A stretch of 64,000 bases of DNA, from positions 2,232,001 through 2,296,000 of the forward strand of contig JAGMUV010000004.1 of NCBI GenBank assembly GCA_020744425.1, read 5' to 3'. The position numbers and the translations under genes are program-made. Origin of the DNA: Dactylonectria macrodidyma (Eukaryota > Ascomycota > Sordariomycetes > Hypocreales > Nectriaceae). The notes beneath the pieces are model-generated. The model ran no database searches and had not been told where the DNA came from. It saw only the letters and a program-made list of their open reading frames with translations. Positions 24,381 to 35,200 of this stretch are shown piece after piece (position 1 is the stretch's first letter; each line of letters opens with the position of its first letter).

Positions 24381-24824
24381 TTAGTGACCACCAGACTTGG
24401 CGTTGGGGTTGCGGGGGTCGTTCTTCCACTCGGCAGCTATGGGGTTTGGTCAGATTGCGGTTCCTTTTGGGGAGATGTCGTCAAAGGGGGCTCGTACATT
24501 GCATCATGGAGCCTTGAATGGAGTTGACACCGTAGGCGATAACAACACCTGTATTTCACGTCAATGCCCATCCAACTTCATCGCCGCAACAATCGGGGGT
24601 CGCCGTATGGGGGAAAGGCTCGTCAAGGACACGGAATCGTCGGCTGAGCCGCGCAGGATCACGTACCGGCGGCGAAGAAGGGCCAGTACGGCTTCACTAT
24701 TCAAGGAGCTGGGTTAGCCGGACACGTCGCTTGGGCAACGCGGAAGCAGTCGCAATTGGAGCCGGAGGAACGTACGGAAAGGAGCCGGGAACTTCTTGAA
24801 GGGTTGGACGCCAAGCCACGACAT
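24381..24824 (-). CDS. ATP18: ATP synthase subunit j (Atp18), four small exons
   Basis: Small single-pass inner-membrane subunit of the mitochondrial F1Fo-ATP synthase. Four exons of 49, 30, 51 and 56 nt: 24824-24776, 24696-24667, 24548-24498 and 24436-24381, giving 61 residues. The hallmark segments are FKKFPAPFLKPYWPFFAAG, the membrane helix continuing VVIAYGVNSIQGSMM, and the C-terminal EWKNDPRNPNAKSGGH. Each fits the subunit j family (about 59-61 residues), and each junction keeps phase 1. The first intron has a CTAAC branch site before its TAG acceptor, and three donors are GTACGT/GTACGT/GTACGA. No exon is long enough to be found by a simple length-based ORF search. It faces the NIPSNAP gene across a 1-kb divergent promoter. 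Confidence 0.93.
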
Positions 24825-25829
24825 TTTGACGGTGTTGGAGGGTATCACGAAGGAAGGGGATCGGTTCGGATTGATGGAGGTTCGGCAGGGTGCTTTGAGA
24901 TTGAGAGGCTTCAAAACGAGCGTTTTTCCGATCGACTGGCCGCCCCAACAGCTCCGAGCGGGTTCTGCCGAAGCCGAGCGCCGGACGTCAATTGTGGCCT
25001 GAGGCACCCAGCATCCACGACAAGCCAAGAAAAAGCTGTAACCTGGAATGCTTGACCCCACTCGCTCCTGGTGGGGCGCACCGGAGCAACGCATAAACCA
25101 ATCTGCCGAACCCCGCGTTTTCATGCACGCTAGCAGCTTTACACGTGATGGGTATCCTGGCAGGTGACATCATGGGGTAGCTCGGCGAGCTCGCAGCTTT
25201 AAAAGAAGGGAAGATACGTACTCGTTGCAGAATGTCTCGGGCCTTTGACTTCTTTCAAATCAGCCTATTCTCCTACGACCGTTGAGACTCGTCAGAAATT
25301 CATCACCATCCCAACCTAAGTGCGGGGTGAAGAGATACCTGGAACGTAACAGGAGCTGTGCCGTCCCTCCAATACCACACACCAACCCATTCTTGTTTCA
25401 CCCACCCTGGCTTGGGCCTCTGCCAGCCCTCCCTCAACTCTAAGTACCGTCAAGGCGTCAAAGCCAAGCTCTAACCGCCTCGCTTCCCTACCTCTTTCTG
25501 TGCCTAGTCACTCAAGTCACTATCTGCCAGCTGCCCGCCGGTCGCAATCTGCCATCTGCTTCTGACGCAACCAGCTGCCCGTTTCGTCTATTGCTTCTGC
25601 CACTGCCACTGCCAAACCGCCACCTCACATCTTCACATCCCAACCAAGCACTCTCTTCTCTCTCCCTCTCCATTTGCCGATCTTGCGACCTCGGCTTATC
25701 CGGGAGATCGCCCTCTTCTTATCTCCCATATACGTGTCATCACACGTGTGTACCTTTCCCAGAGCTTCTCCAAGCTCCCAAACCTTGTACTCTTTTCACC
25801 TCCCTCGCCCAACCCTCCCACCCCCTACC
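24825..25829. promoter_or_regulatory. Divergent promoter between ATP18 and the NIPSNAP gene
   Basis: 1,005 bp separate two mitochondrial genes transcribed away from each other. The right part (about 25340-25829) is a strongly CT-rich leader for the NIPSNAP gene. Partly open frames near 24740-25010 on the + strand overlap ATP18 antisense and match no family. No TATA box could be assigned with confidence. Confidence 0.5.
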
Positions 25830-26962
25830 ATGCTGAGCCGCCAGTTCGCCCGCGCCGCCACGGCTACCCCGCGGTCAGGCCTGCGAGCTCTCAGCACCAG
25901 TGCGCTTCGGCAGAGCAAGACTCCGTCGATGGGAGATGTCGAACCCTCGCGGGCAGCTGTCGAAGCATTCAACAAGAAGCAGAATGCGTTCCGCGAGCAG
26001 CAGATACAGGGACTCAAGGATAGGGAAGCTAGTGCGTTCACCTCACCCCCGAAGTCGGCTGACGCTGCCTCCAAGCAGCCAACTCAGAGCTCACAGGATG
26101 CCAATGCAGGACGGAGCAAAGAAAACAAGCAGCCTGAGCCTAATCGAAAGGCTGGCCCTTTGACGAACCTCATCTACGGAACTAAGGAAGGTCGCGAACT
26201 TGATGCTCAGCTCGAAGCTAGCTTCAGCCAGGTCCTTGCGCGCGGCAAGTACGTCCATTCCATCGTCTTCCACGAGGTCAAGCACGACAAGGTGGACGAG
26301 TATGTCAAGCTTGTCGGTGACTGGTACCCCAAGATGGCCAACACCCCAGAGAATAAGGTGCATTTGGTGGGAAGCTGGAGGACAGAGGTTGGCGATTGCG
26401 ACACGTTTGGTATGTTGCCCGCATTGATTTGCCGCCCTCTCACTTGACATTCATGCTAAGATGAGGCGGGGTAACAGTTCACATTTGGGAGTACCAAAAG
26501 TACGAAGGTTACCACGCGTCGCGACACAACATCTCAACCCACCCCGAATTCGCCGAGTTTGATGATCACCTCAAGGGCCTGATTAAGTCGAAGAACATCT
26601 CCCTCATGCAGGAGTTCTCATTCTGGCCCACTACCCCACCCCGACAGCTAGGTGGCGTATTTGAGCTCCGATCCTACACGCTGCATCCCGGCAACCTCCT
26701 CGAGTGGGAGACACACTGGCGTCGCGGCCTCAAGGCTCGTCGCGAAGTCATGGAGGGTGTTGGCGCCTGGTTCGTTCAGATTGGCGACCTCAATACTGTT
26801 CACCACCTGTGGCAGTTTGCCAACCTCGAGGAGCGACGCACTCGCCGTGAGCAGAGCTGGCAGGTCGAAGGCTGGAGCGATACTGTCCACAAGACGGTGC
26901 CTCTGATCCAGAGCATGAAGTCTCGCATCCTCATCCCCATGCCGTGGTCTCCCGTGGCGTAA
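25830..26962 (+). CDS. NIPSNAP family mitochondrial protein
   Basis: 354 residues from two exons, 25830-26409 and 26478-26962. The first 30 residues (MLSRQFARAATATPRSGLRALSTS) are a clear mitochondrial presequence: Arg/Ser/Ala-rich, no acidic residue. Two NIPSNAP (dimeric alpha/beta-barrel) domains follow, about 140-240 and 255-352. Recognisable pieces are LTNLIYGTKEGRELD at the start of the first, VHLVGSWRTEVGDCD, and in the second GGVFELRSYTLHPGNLLEWE and a closing IPMPWSPVA. Animal NIPSNAPs sit in the mitochondrial matrix and are linked to mitophagy signalling; the fungal function is not established. The Lys/Gln/Ser linker between presequence and first domain looks disordered. Confidence 0.93.
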
Positions 26963-27349
26963 GCTTGCTGGGTACTGGCATGGAACCCCGTATTCGCCCT
27001 CAATGTCTCACAGCTCGGCTGTGTTGCCATGGTCACTAGCAGACCGGATCCCTACTGGCTGACAGATCCGGGGCGCACCATCATTTCCCTTTGTTTGCTG
27101 AAATGCATAGCTCGTTTGGTCGTCGAGCGAGGGTGGATGGGAGGGGCGAGGAAGCGAAGCCAGCTTGTCGATGATGAATCGCATGTACAGATATGTCTAC
27201 AGTCCTACTAAATTGTGTGAATTAAGACTTAAACCAATAAGAAAATTTGCACGGTATCAATACCTTAATCCTATTTCCATTGCCATGTATATGTACATTC
27301 TTGACGCCGAGGGTATCCAATTCCGACGTTAGCCAACAGGTGGCCGCTC
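26963..27349. other. Convergent intergenic region
   Basis: 387 bp between the stop codons of the NIPSNAP and Rogdi genes. Contains both 3' UTRs. The part near 27210-27290 is AT-rich. Nothing else is visible. Confidence 0.5.
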
Positions 27350-28463
27350 TTAGTCCTCCACATCCACCGCCATGACGGCACTCAGGTTCCTCCGCGCCTG
27401 GCCCAGTATATGGCTTAGGAACCCAAGTTTAGACTGCAAAGAAATCAAGCTCGGGTCGGCGCTTTCGAGACGTACTTTTTCTCGTACATAGACCTCTTGT
27501 ATGTCCCTTCCGTTCCCAAAAGGCGGGGGTGTAGTTCTAGGCTCTGGAGTATGCCTTGCACTACGAGGCCTTTGATTTCCACTGTCACTCCCTTTGGTGT
27601 TATATTTGAAGATGGTGTCCACTTCATCGTGTTCCAGCCTTCGGAAGGTTCCAATTGCGAGACCAAGCTTCGTGCCGAAATGAACAGGGGCGTCGACAGG
27701 CTCGAGGCTTCGCAGCCAGAGGACAATGGAGCTCTCCTGGAGCCCTATAAAGAAACTGAGGTTGGAATTGGGAGGCGATTGGAAATGATAGGCCGGACAA
27801 GAGGAGGCTTGCCAGCCAGGGTCGGCCTCGGTGAGTGGCGGACCCTTGAGGAGGGCAGAAGAGTCCGTGAGGGAGTCGGCGAGGAGGGCGAGTGTGGAGG
27901 ACAGAGAGCGAGGGTCCTGTGGTTTGGAGAGGGTGATGGAAAGGAGGTCAATAGCCTGTGTGAGGTGGGTATGCAGGGAATCGAGGGCGTGGATATGGAT
28001 GGCGTCTGTTTGAGAGAGCGAGAGCGTATGCGCAGGGAGGGTTCGTAGTTGGAGGTGGAGGGACTGCAGAGAACAAGAGGGTTAGGTTTCCAGCAAGTTC
28101 TGATAGAAACGGACGAGCTTACGCCTTTTACGATGCGGGTGCCCACGCGCGTAATGGTTCCCTTGACCTTTTCGTTGCGCGGCGTGCTCATGACGAGCGT
28201 GCTCCCGGGATCAATAGGCGCCAGGAGCGCATAGCAATCGTCCAGATTATGTTTGAGGCTGCGACAAATCTCCAGCGTCTCCTCGACGATCCATTCGAGC
28301 TCTCGCTCCTTCGAGTAGTAAATCAGCATTGCGCTTTTGAAGTTCTCTTCCAGAGCCTTGTCTTCTGAAGTAGAGGAAGCTCGGGGTCTATCCGTACCTG
28401 GGTCGCGGCGGCTTTAAGCCTGAGCTCGTCTGGAGAGACGGCTGGCCAGACTGCTATGGACAT
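27350..28463 (-). CDS. Rogdi-type protein, RAVE complex subunit (Rav2 counterpart)
   Basis: Member of the Rogdi leucine-zipper family. In yeast the counterpart Rav2 works with Rav1 and Skp1 to reassemble the vacuolar V-ATPase. Modelled exons: 28463-28398, 28356-28123 and 28063-27350, giving 337 residues. Family signatures are KERELEWIVEETLEICRSLK, ALLAPIDPGSTLVMSTPRNE, VKGTITRVGTRIVKG, and later QASSCPAYHFQSPPNSNLSF. The C-terminus carries a zipper-like helix (SLQSKLGFLSHILGQARRNL). Intron 1 as modelled is only 41 nt, with an AAG acceptor; a CAG acceptor nearer the donor would break the frame. That first junction is therefore uncertain, but everything from residue 23 on is secure. Confidence 0.88.
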
Positions 28464-29101
28464 GGTGGCCTATCGGAACGGGGAAAGCGATGCTGCAGGC
28501 AGCCATAGAGAACCCCCAAGGGGGATGCGGGGGACGGCGATGAGTTGTGAGAGGGATGATCTTCGCGATGGGCGAGTTGGAGATGGAGAAATCGCCAGAT
28601 GCTCAGAAAGGCACCAGATCGTTTGCACGGACATCATGGGTTGTGACGTGGGAGGGAGGGAGCTTGAGCCAGGGGGCCGCAGTGGGGTCTTTTGCGCTAC
28701 AGTAGCGCCGGGCACTCAGTGGGGGACCCGCCTGGAAGAATTGGCGGGTTGCCAGTGGGGTGGGCTTTTTCGACGACGGATGAGCAGGCAGAGAAGAAAA
28801 GTTATTCCAGGGACCAACCAATTCATCGCTCAGACTCAACCAACTTTGCGCCCTCACAAAGAAAGACGTGCTACCGCATTGCATCTCATCTGCATCGACC
28901 TAGCCAAGATCCGCTCACAGGAACTGACATTGATCCTGCCTTCTTTTCGTAATAGAATCAGTTCCCAACCAGAAATCTTGACAGGTTGCCGTTGTCGCTG
29001 GTTCTCTAGTTGGCGGCCTAGGCACGCATTACTCTTCGAAACTCATCTGCCTGCCTACCTGCCCGCCTAGGTAGCAACATCACACACATACACACGGCGC
29101 T
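28464..29101. promoter_or_regulatory. Divergent promoter between the Rogdi gene and POP7
   Basis: 638 bp between two start codons facing apart. A dense CCTACC/CCTAGGTAGC cluster lies at 29053-29074, just before POP7. No other element could be assigned. Confidence 0.5.
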
Positions 29102-29685
29102 ATGGCTTCAGAAGAAGCCACGAAAGCTGCCTCGTCCCGGCTGCCTGGGACATTATCCAAGCTCCCTCGAATTCCACAAGGTCTGTGTCCCCATCTCAAC
29201 AGCCCCCCTATCGACGCTATGTTCCTCGGTCTGACTGATCTCCAACAGGCGGCCGTATCGAGAAGCGCCCCCTAACAAGGCGGCAGCCTCCAGCGTCGTC
29301 CAAGTCGCGCATCATCTACGTGTCCTCGCGCACGCCTTTTATGGCCGTCGTCAAGCGCGCCCGCAAGCAGCTCGACGCCCAGCTGCAGACAGTTGGTGCG
29401 GCGCCGAAGAGCGCGTCGCTGCATTCCCGCGTCCAGATGCTGGAGCGGGCTGGAGGCGAGACTAATGGAGACGGTGGTGTTGTCACTGTCATGGGCACCG
29501 GTCGTGCCGTCGAGAGGGCGCTAGCCGTCGCGAGCTGGTTCGAGCAGCAGGGCGACTGCCAAGTCGAGCTGAGGACGAGGACAGTGGGTACTATTGACGA
29601 CGTCGTGGTCGAGGACGAGGATGTAGAGGATGCTAGCCGGTTGAGGAAGATGAGTTGCTTGGAAGTGTCCATCAAGCTCAAGTGA
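29102..29685 (+). CDS. POP7: RNase P / RNase MRP protein subunit Pop7 (Rpp20)
   Basis: Alba-fold subunit that, paired with Pop6, binds the P3 arm of RNase P and MRP RNA for tRNA 5'-end and rRNA processing. Two exons: 29102-29180 and 29249-29685, giving 171 residues. The signature KSRIIYVSSRTPFMAVVKRA marks the first strand and helix of the Alba fold. VVTVMGTGRAVERALAVASW and the strand CQVELRTRTVGTIDD complete it. Length is typical of filamentous fungi. The donor is GTCTGT, slightly unusual. The short Ala/Ser/Lys-rich N-terminus is probably disordered. Confidence 0.93.
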
Positions 29686-31080
29686 CAACTTTGATCCGAA
29701 CATCATCAACCAGAGCATGACGATTCCGCGATGCGTAGTTCGCATAGGGCTGAACAACACGGAGATGCAGATTGGTCGGAGCGATCCGGACCAACAAGAC
29801 AGCGCCTGTTACTAAAGTTCTTTTAGACACGCATCTGCAGGGTACACCCATGGCACAGCACATGAGAAGCTTGATCTACTGCATCGTTGGTCATGTCGGG
29901 CTGATGCCAGGGGTCCCGCAACCTTGTCAGCAAGCAAGTTGTCGATGCCATAGCGCAACCGATGCCTCCGAGAATCCTGCTACTTCCCATCACATCCGCC
30001 GTCCACTCCCTCGCTTTCTTACTCGCACTCGTCCACTCTGCCCGCCTTACCTACCGGGCCGGGAGCCGAGAGCAAAGTTTCTGATGGGGTGCAGACTAGT
30101 CTCATCACAATGGTGGCCGATCCGGGTATCAAAATGCTGCCTGCTTGCGACCATTGGCTGATGACGGTCGTTACACAGTGGCCTGCACCGCTACGGCCGG
30201 TTTTCTGCACTGCGTCTGTCAGCGGAGAAGAGACGTTGCTGTTAGACACTCCGCCAGTTGCAGTTTTGTGAGGTGTCTGTTTCAGGCTTGAACTTTACAG
30301 AGTATGTATGTGGTCATAGTATTCTGACAGAGACCAACACTAGCTCGGGATTGGTGAGAATCTAGCTCGCCTAAATGCGAGGGACGAGGTGGAAAACCTG
30401 ATTAGAGCCAACGGCGGTTTATAAGCTGAGTGGCACTTAGGCAGTTAGAAGACACACGGCTTCTGGGACCAGACTGGCCTTCAGAACTACAACAAGGTGA
30501 TGCAGTTCACTCGCAGGGGAAAGGTGAATCAGAGTCGTCGAAGGAGTTGCAAAGCCAGCCTTCCGGCCGTGCATATAAAAGTTGACCAGAGTAGTCGTGT
30601 TTCTCGTAGATTCCTCCCATCACCCCCGCGTGAACAAAACCTCACGCTTTCATGTCCCAAAAAGTCGAATGCAAGTTTCCGTCCTGCGCCGGGTCCCAAT
30701 GCACCGTCCCATTATTTCGTAAAATCCTCTGCCCCTTCCACACTCTCCCCTCCCCCGTGGCTGACGGTCAAAAACATGGACGGTCGGGCCAAGTGTATCG
30801 CTGCCCCTCTCCTTTCCGTGCGCCAAAAGCTCCGAGGATCGATGCCAATCAAAATCAGATCCTTATGCAATGCTAAACGTTGTTTGAATGTCATCATCCC
30901 CGAACACCGTCTCCGTAAACCAATCCCTCCTCTTCCGGGTTCGTTTCATATCTATGTGACGCGGTACGCACTGCAAAAGCCTAAAGTCAGCACAATCTGC
31001 GTCTGCATCTTATCTCATCTCACCCCCACCTCATCCGAAGGGCGGAGGGGGCGGATGTCGGGGAAAGAAAGAATGTCCGC
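29686..31080. other. Convergent intergenic region with weak small-ORF candidates
   Basis: 1.4 kb between POP7 and the DUF3237 gene. A TATAAAAG box at 30574-30581 precedes an ATG at 30652 that opens a 74-codon Cys-containing frame ending at 30876. A longer 218-codon frame (ATG at 30500 to 31156) runs through the same DNA and into the antisense of the DUF3237 gene. Neither resembles a known family, so neither is annotated as a gene. Confidence 0.35.
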
Positions 31081-32224
31081 TTACTCAATAACAAGGTGCT
31101 CACCACGCCAGGCGCCGCTGGCCACCCACAGGCCACAGTTTACAATCTCGGCGTAGCGCTTGTCCGACGTCTTGATGGTCGCGAACATGCGGAAGCCATA
31201 GCGGCGCGGGTCGATGTCCTTGGGGCTGCGGGGGCTGAGGAGAGCGTCGAGGACATCGGAAGGCCCTGAGAGTGAGCCGCGAGTGCGCATCTCGAGTCTG
31301 TTTAGAGGCTTGGGTTAGCGTTGCAGTCTTCACAACAGGGGTTGGGTGTAAGAGAGGCTTCGTACACTGCGGGTACCTCATCGCTAGTCTGGACGACAAA
31401 GGCGCCTTCGACGAGTCTCATCGGTCGGAATCCGCGAGCTTGGCCGAGATCATATCCACCAGCCTAAAAGAGACAACTCAACTTGGTCAGCCGCAAGACA
31501 TACACAGATAGAGAAACATAGTATTTGATGAGAGAGGGCGGCGTACCATAACGCGGCCGTGGCCAAAAGAGCCGGACCAGACGCCGGCGGCAACCGTAGT
31601 AATTTCCTTTGTAGAGCCCGTCTCAACGCGAGCCGGCTCCTGGTTCAGTCGGACGGCGAGCCGAAAGTCGAAGTCGAGGGCAGGCATGGGAAAGGCCAGG
31701 CCCGGGCAGGGGAAGTGGTTGAGAGAGCGTTGGCATGCTTCTTCGACGGTCCTATACAATTACCAAGGAGAAAGTCAGCGGACGTGGTCGCATTTATAGA
31801 CGGCGGATTCATCTTCTCTCAATACGACATAGATATATGTGAAGCTTGGGGGGGGGGGGGGGGGGGGGTTGACTCACTTGCCGGGCCCTTCTCTCATCTC
31901 CATTTCAGCCTGTGCGCGGTACAAGATGCCGCCATCGTTAAAACACCCCGTCCCGCTGCTATTTCCGCTGGCGCTCCCGCTGGCACTGCCGCTGTCGTAG
32001 TTGGCCGGCATGCCGACGCCGTAATGCGGAAAGGTCGAAGGGTGCGGCATGTCCGACATGACGAGCTTAGTGTCCCATTCCGTAGCCGCCGCCCCGGCCG
32101 CCGGAGCTCTGGCCGCAAAGGGCGAGGCGAAGTTTGGGTGCGCGTTGGGCATGCATGTCGACTCGGAAACGTCGGTGGGCGCCGTGCTGGTGGGCAGGGA
32201 TAATGTGTCGGTCTCGGTGGCCAT
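31081..32224 (-). CDS. DUF3237 domain protein with disordered N-terminal extension
   Basis: Four exons: 32224-31878, 31751-31547, 31463-31366 and 31297-31081, giving 288 residues. The first 115 residues are Ala/Ser/Gly/Thr-rich, including repeated SGSAS units, with no signal peptide. The C-terminal 150 residues form a DUF3237 beta-barrel: PALDFDFRLAVRLN, VAAGVWSGSFGHGRVMAGG, GAFVVQTSDE and YAEIVNCGLWVASGAWRGE. The domain's biochemical function is not established, although some members sit beside aromatic-degradation or polyketide genes. For exon 3 I used the donor at 31365 (GTACGA) because it alone keeps the frame into exon 4; an earlier GTACCC donor does not. Intron 1 contains a 21-base homopolymer. 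Confidence 0.82.
31848..31868. repeat. 21-bp poly-G (poly-C on the gene strand) tract
   Basis: Twenty-one G in a row, lying inside intron 1 of the DUF3237 gene just after its donor. On the transcript it reads as poly-C. Such a tract is prone to length error in sequencing and to slippage in vivo. Confidence 0.95.
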
Positions 32225-35200
32225 GTCTTGATTATGCCCCTAGGTTGTGTCTAAGGCAGTGGTGATGTTGGAGGATGCGATGGTGTTGTAGATGAATTGC
32301 TGTGGCAAGCCCGCCCGGTTTCTCTGGAACCCTGAAGCTCGGCTGGGGAATTACGAGGACATCGAGATCTGGTGCTCGCGCGATGTAGTTGTTTTGTCCT
32401 CTCTTATTTTGCAAAATCCTGGGGATGGTGGGATGGAATTATATCGTTGAGTAGTCAATCGGAAAGGTGAGTCGTCGGAACGGGGGAGCTGAGCCGAGGT
32501 GTATCAAGCGGAAATATGGTGAGTTTGCCGGGGTACCAACCACAAGGCTGTAATGGAGCGCTGGAACTCGGTAGGGTAGGTAGTATTTAAATATCGACGT
32601 CACTTATAATCGAGTACAATCGAGCAGTAAAAGAGCCGGGGGGATAGAAGGGGGGTGGGAAAGATGGAGGCTTGGGCTTGGTATTTAAAAGCAGGTTGAA
32701 TCGGTTCGGAGAGCGCGTCCTGTGGCAGCGTGCTGCATCATCCCGCCCATGCCGACGGAGACCCAAGGACAGGCGCCCCAAGGTCCAGCAAAGGTAGGCC
32801 AGGCCAGCTGCTGCTGTTGTGCGGCGGGTTTTGTCATGCTTGCAAATCTCCGAAGCCATGGAGCTGCTTTTTCGGCCATGGGGGACAGACGAGTGGCCCT
32901 GGGGCCTGGGGGCCTACCTAGGAAGGGGGGCGTAAACGTTATCCAAAGTCCGCCAGCCCCAGGGAGTTTGCTTTGCTCACAAATAGCCTGGGCAAGTTTT
33001 CCGGCTTCTCTCTCTCAGCCGCCGCCGGGGCTTATTTTCCAGTGGGCTGCCACACGCGCAAACTCCGAAACCCAGAAACCCAGCTGGGTAAGCCAAGTGC
33101 ATCTACTGTACAAAGTACTGTTACCGCTGCCCAGTTTTGTTCAGGTTGCTTGTAAATACAGAAATCCAAGCCCATGACGGGGCGGCTATTAGCACTCCAT
33201 TGCGACATGTACATGCAAAGTACGCCGCCCGGGTGGAGTTTCGGTGCGTCTTGTGTCCGGGGTGGTCACGCCCATCTCCCGGTCCATCGGATCCCAAAAC
33301 GAGCCCTACCGAACAGGGCCCCCCTAACAGGAAGAGTCCGAGAGAGGATGTTGCTTGCTGCGACTTACGAGAACAGCAACGTTCTCTCGAATTAGCCTGG
33401 GATGCCCTTTCTCTCTCTGCCAGATGTCTCGGCGAAAAGGTCACCCCGTATGCCCCAGTGACTCTCCATCGCCGATGGCGCCGGGAAAGAGGGCCCGCGG
33501 TGGGCAATGGACTTACACCATCTCCTGCATTGGCTCCGGCGTTTACAGACGGAGGCAGAGGCGTCAACGCGGCGCATCTTTGTCATTTTCCAGTGACGCT
33601 CGTCTGGTCTCATGGCTTGCGAACTAAATTTGTCAGGGCCCTGCGACAGCTCTAGATTTGTCGATTCTGTTCGGGCCATCACCTCCAAAGTTGGGGACCT
33701 CCAAGAGCTGAGCAAAAACGCCATGCCACACATCCCACATCCCACATGCCCACATTCACTAAACAATGGAGCAATCTGGGCTGTGATGTCCAGAGCTCCA
33801 GCATTGCTAGGGGCCTCAGGTACCTGCCGAATACAACCCTACTGACCTGCTAGTCGGCTAGGCACATTATAAGTGTGTATCATACAGCACTCTGCCATGG
33901 ATCGCAAAGCCTCTGCATATGCAGTTGCAGTAGCAGATGCAGTAGCCAGCAAGCAAGCCACCTCCATGAGCTCCCCCCCAACTCTCACAGGGCGCGCCCC
34001 CAAAAGCGTCAGTCACCCATCCCATTCGTTCCATCCTGGGACGGAATCGAATGCACCTCGCTGGGATTTACTAGTCTTAAGTCCGCGTGGGAGCGGGTCC
34101 CTTCTTCCTCGCCGTCCGGCCATCTCGGACGACGCAAACCCCCCGAGGGCCGGTGCTAAGATAAAATACTCGCTTGGCATTGGGGGAAGTGGCAAGCCGT
34201 GTTTCTCTCTTTTTCGCCTTTTGTCAACTCGTTGATTAGGTGTATCATTTTGCATGTCCTGTTTCGGCACCGTGATTTGTATTCTTTCTCGCCGTCGCAC
34301 CGCCACATGCCGACCTGGATTCCAGGGGGGGGGAGGAGGCGTTTGGTCGGGCTTTTCTCGCCGTTTGCTCTTCGGGTTCCCGACGGCGTTCCGCCATGGA
34401 GATAGGTACGTAGGTAATTATGATGCCCACACGCGGCGGAGGCAATAGCACGCAGCGAGCCCCGGAATCCGAGTTTCCATTGCGGGGGGGCTTGATGATG
34501 ATGATGACCTAGCTACGTAACTTGGGATACTTCGGTGTCAATCGGCCGAGGGAGAGCCCAATATCCGGAAGCACACGTCCAGGTCTTTAGGTAAGAGTAC
34601 CGTCTTGGCAGTGGGTTGGTTGGTCCCAAGCAGTGGGTTATGTCAAGCAATGGGTCGTGTCAAGCAATGGATGAGTGGAGTTGGTGGTTTAGCTAATGCT
34701 GTTGTATACGTCCCTGTTCGCCTCTCGCGTCGTCGTCTCTCTCGTCTATTCGCAGCGACTTGCAAGCCAATTCGGGTTGTGGCGGCCGACACACCCTGGG
34801 ACCCAAGGGTCTTTGCGAAGTTGCGGCTGACAAATGGATCGCCCCAACCATGACAGCGCTTCTCACCCTTCGAAATACTGGCCATTCCCCCCCGAATATT
34901 CCAAAAACTCAATAAGCAGGTCTGGCACCAGCGGTATTCGGTCATCGTTAGCTCCTGAGTCGGCATTTCATGGTACTCCGAAACATCGCTGCATTTGCCA
35001 TGTAACGCAAATCGCGCAGACGGAGTTGCATTCCCCAAAGTACCTAATCTTACCTACCGTCATCATGCCTACCTTGCCTCGTGTTGTAAATGGTTCGTCT
35101 TGGACCTTAGATCATGGGTCGCTTCACTCCAGACAGGGCTCATTACGAGCTAGTCAACTTAATCGAAAGCTGATTCCTATGAACACCGCACATCTCACTG

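Noticed and set aside
24740..25010. Two partly open + strand frames that looked like a frameshifted enzyme remnant
   Set aside because: They overlap exon 1 and the promoter of ATP18 on the opposite strand; once ATP18 is recognised no pseudogene is needed.
30500..31156. 218-codon + strand frame between POP7 and DUF3237
   Set aside because: Runs into the antisense of a real exon, has basic low-complexity composition and contains a TATA-like box within it. Not supported as a gene.
33897..34235. 113-codon frame after a weak TATA-like site
   Set aside because: Repetitive, CA/GCA-repeat-derived start and no recognisable domain; insufficient to call a gene.
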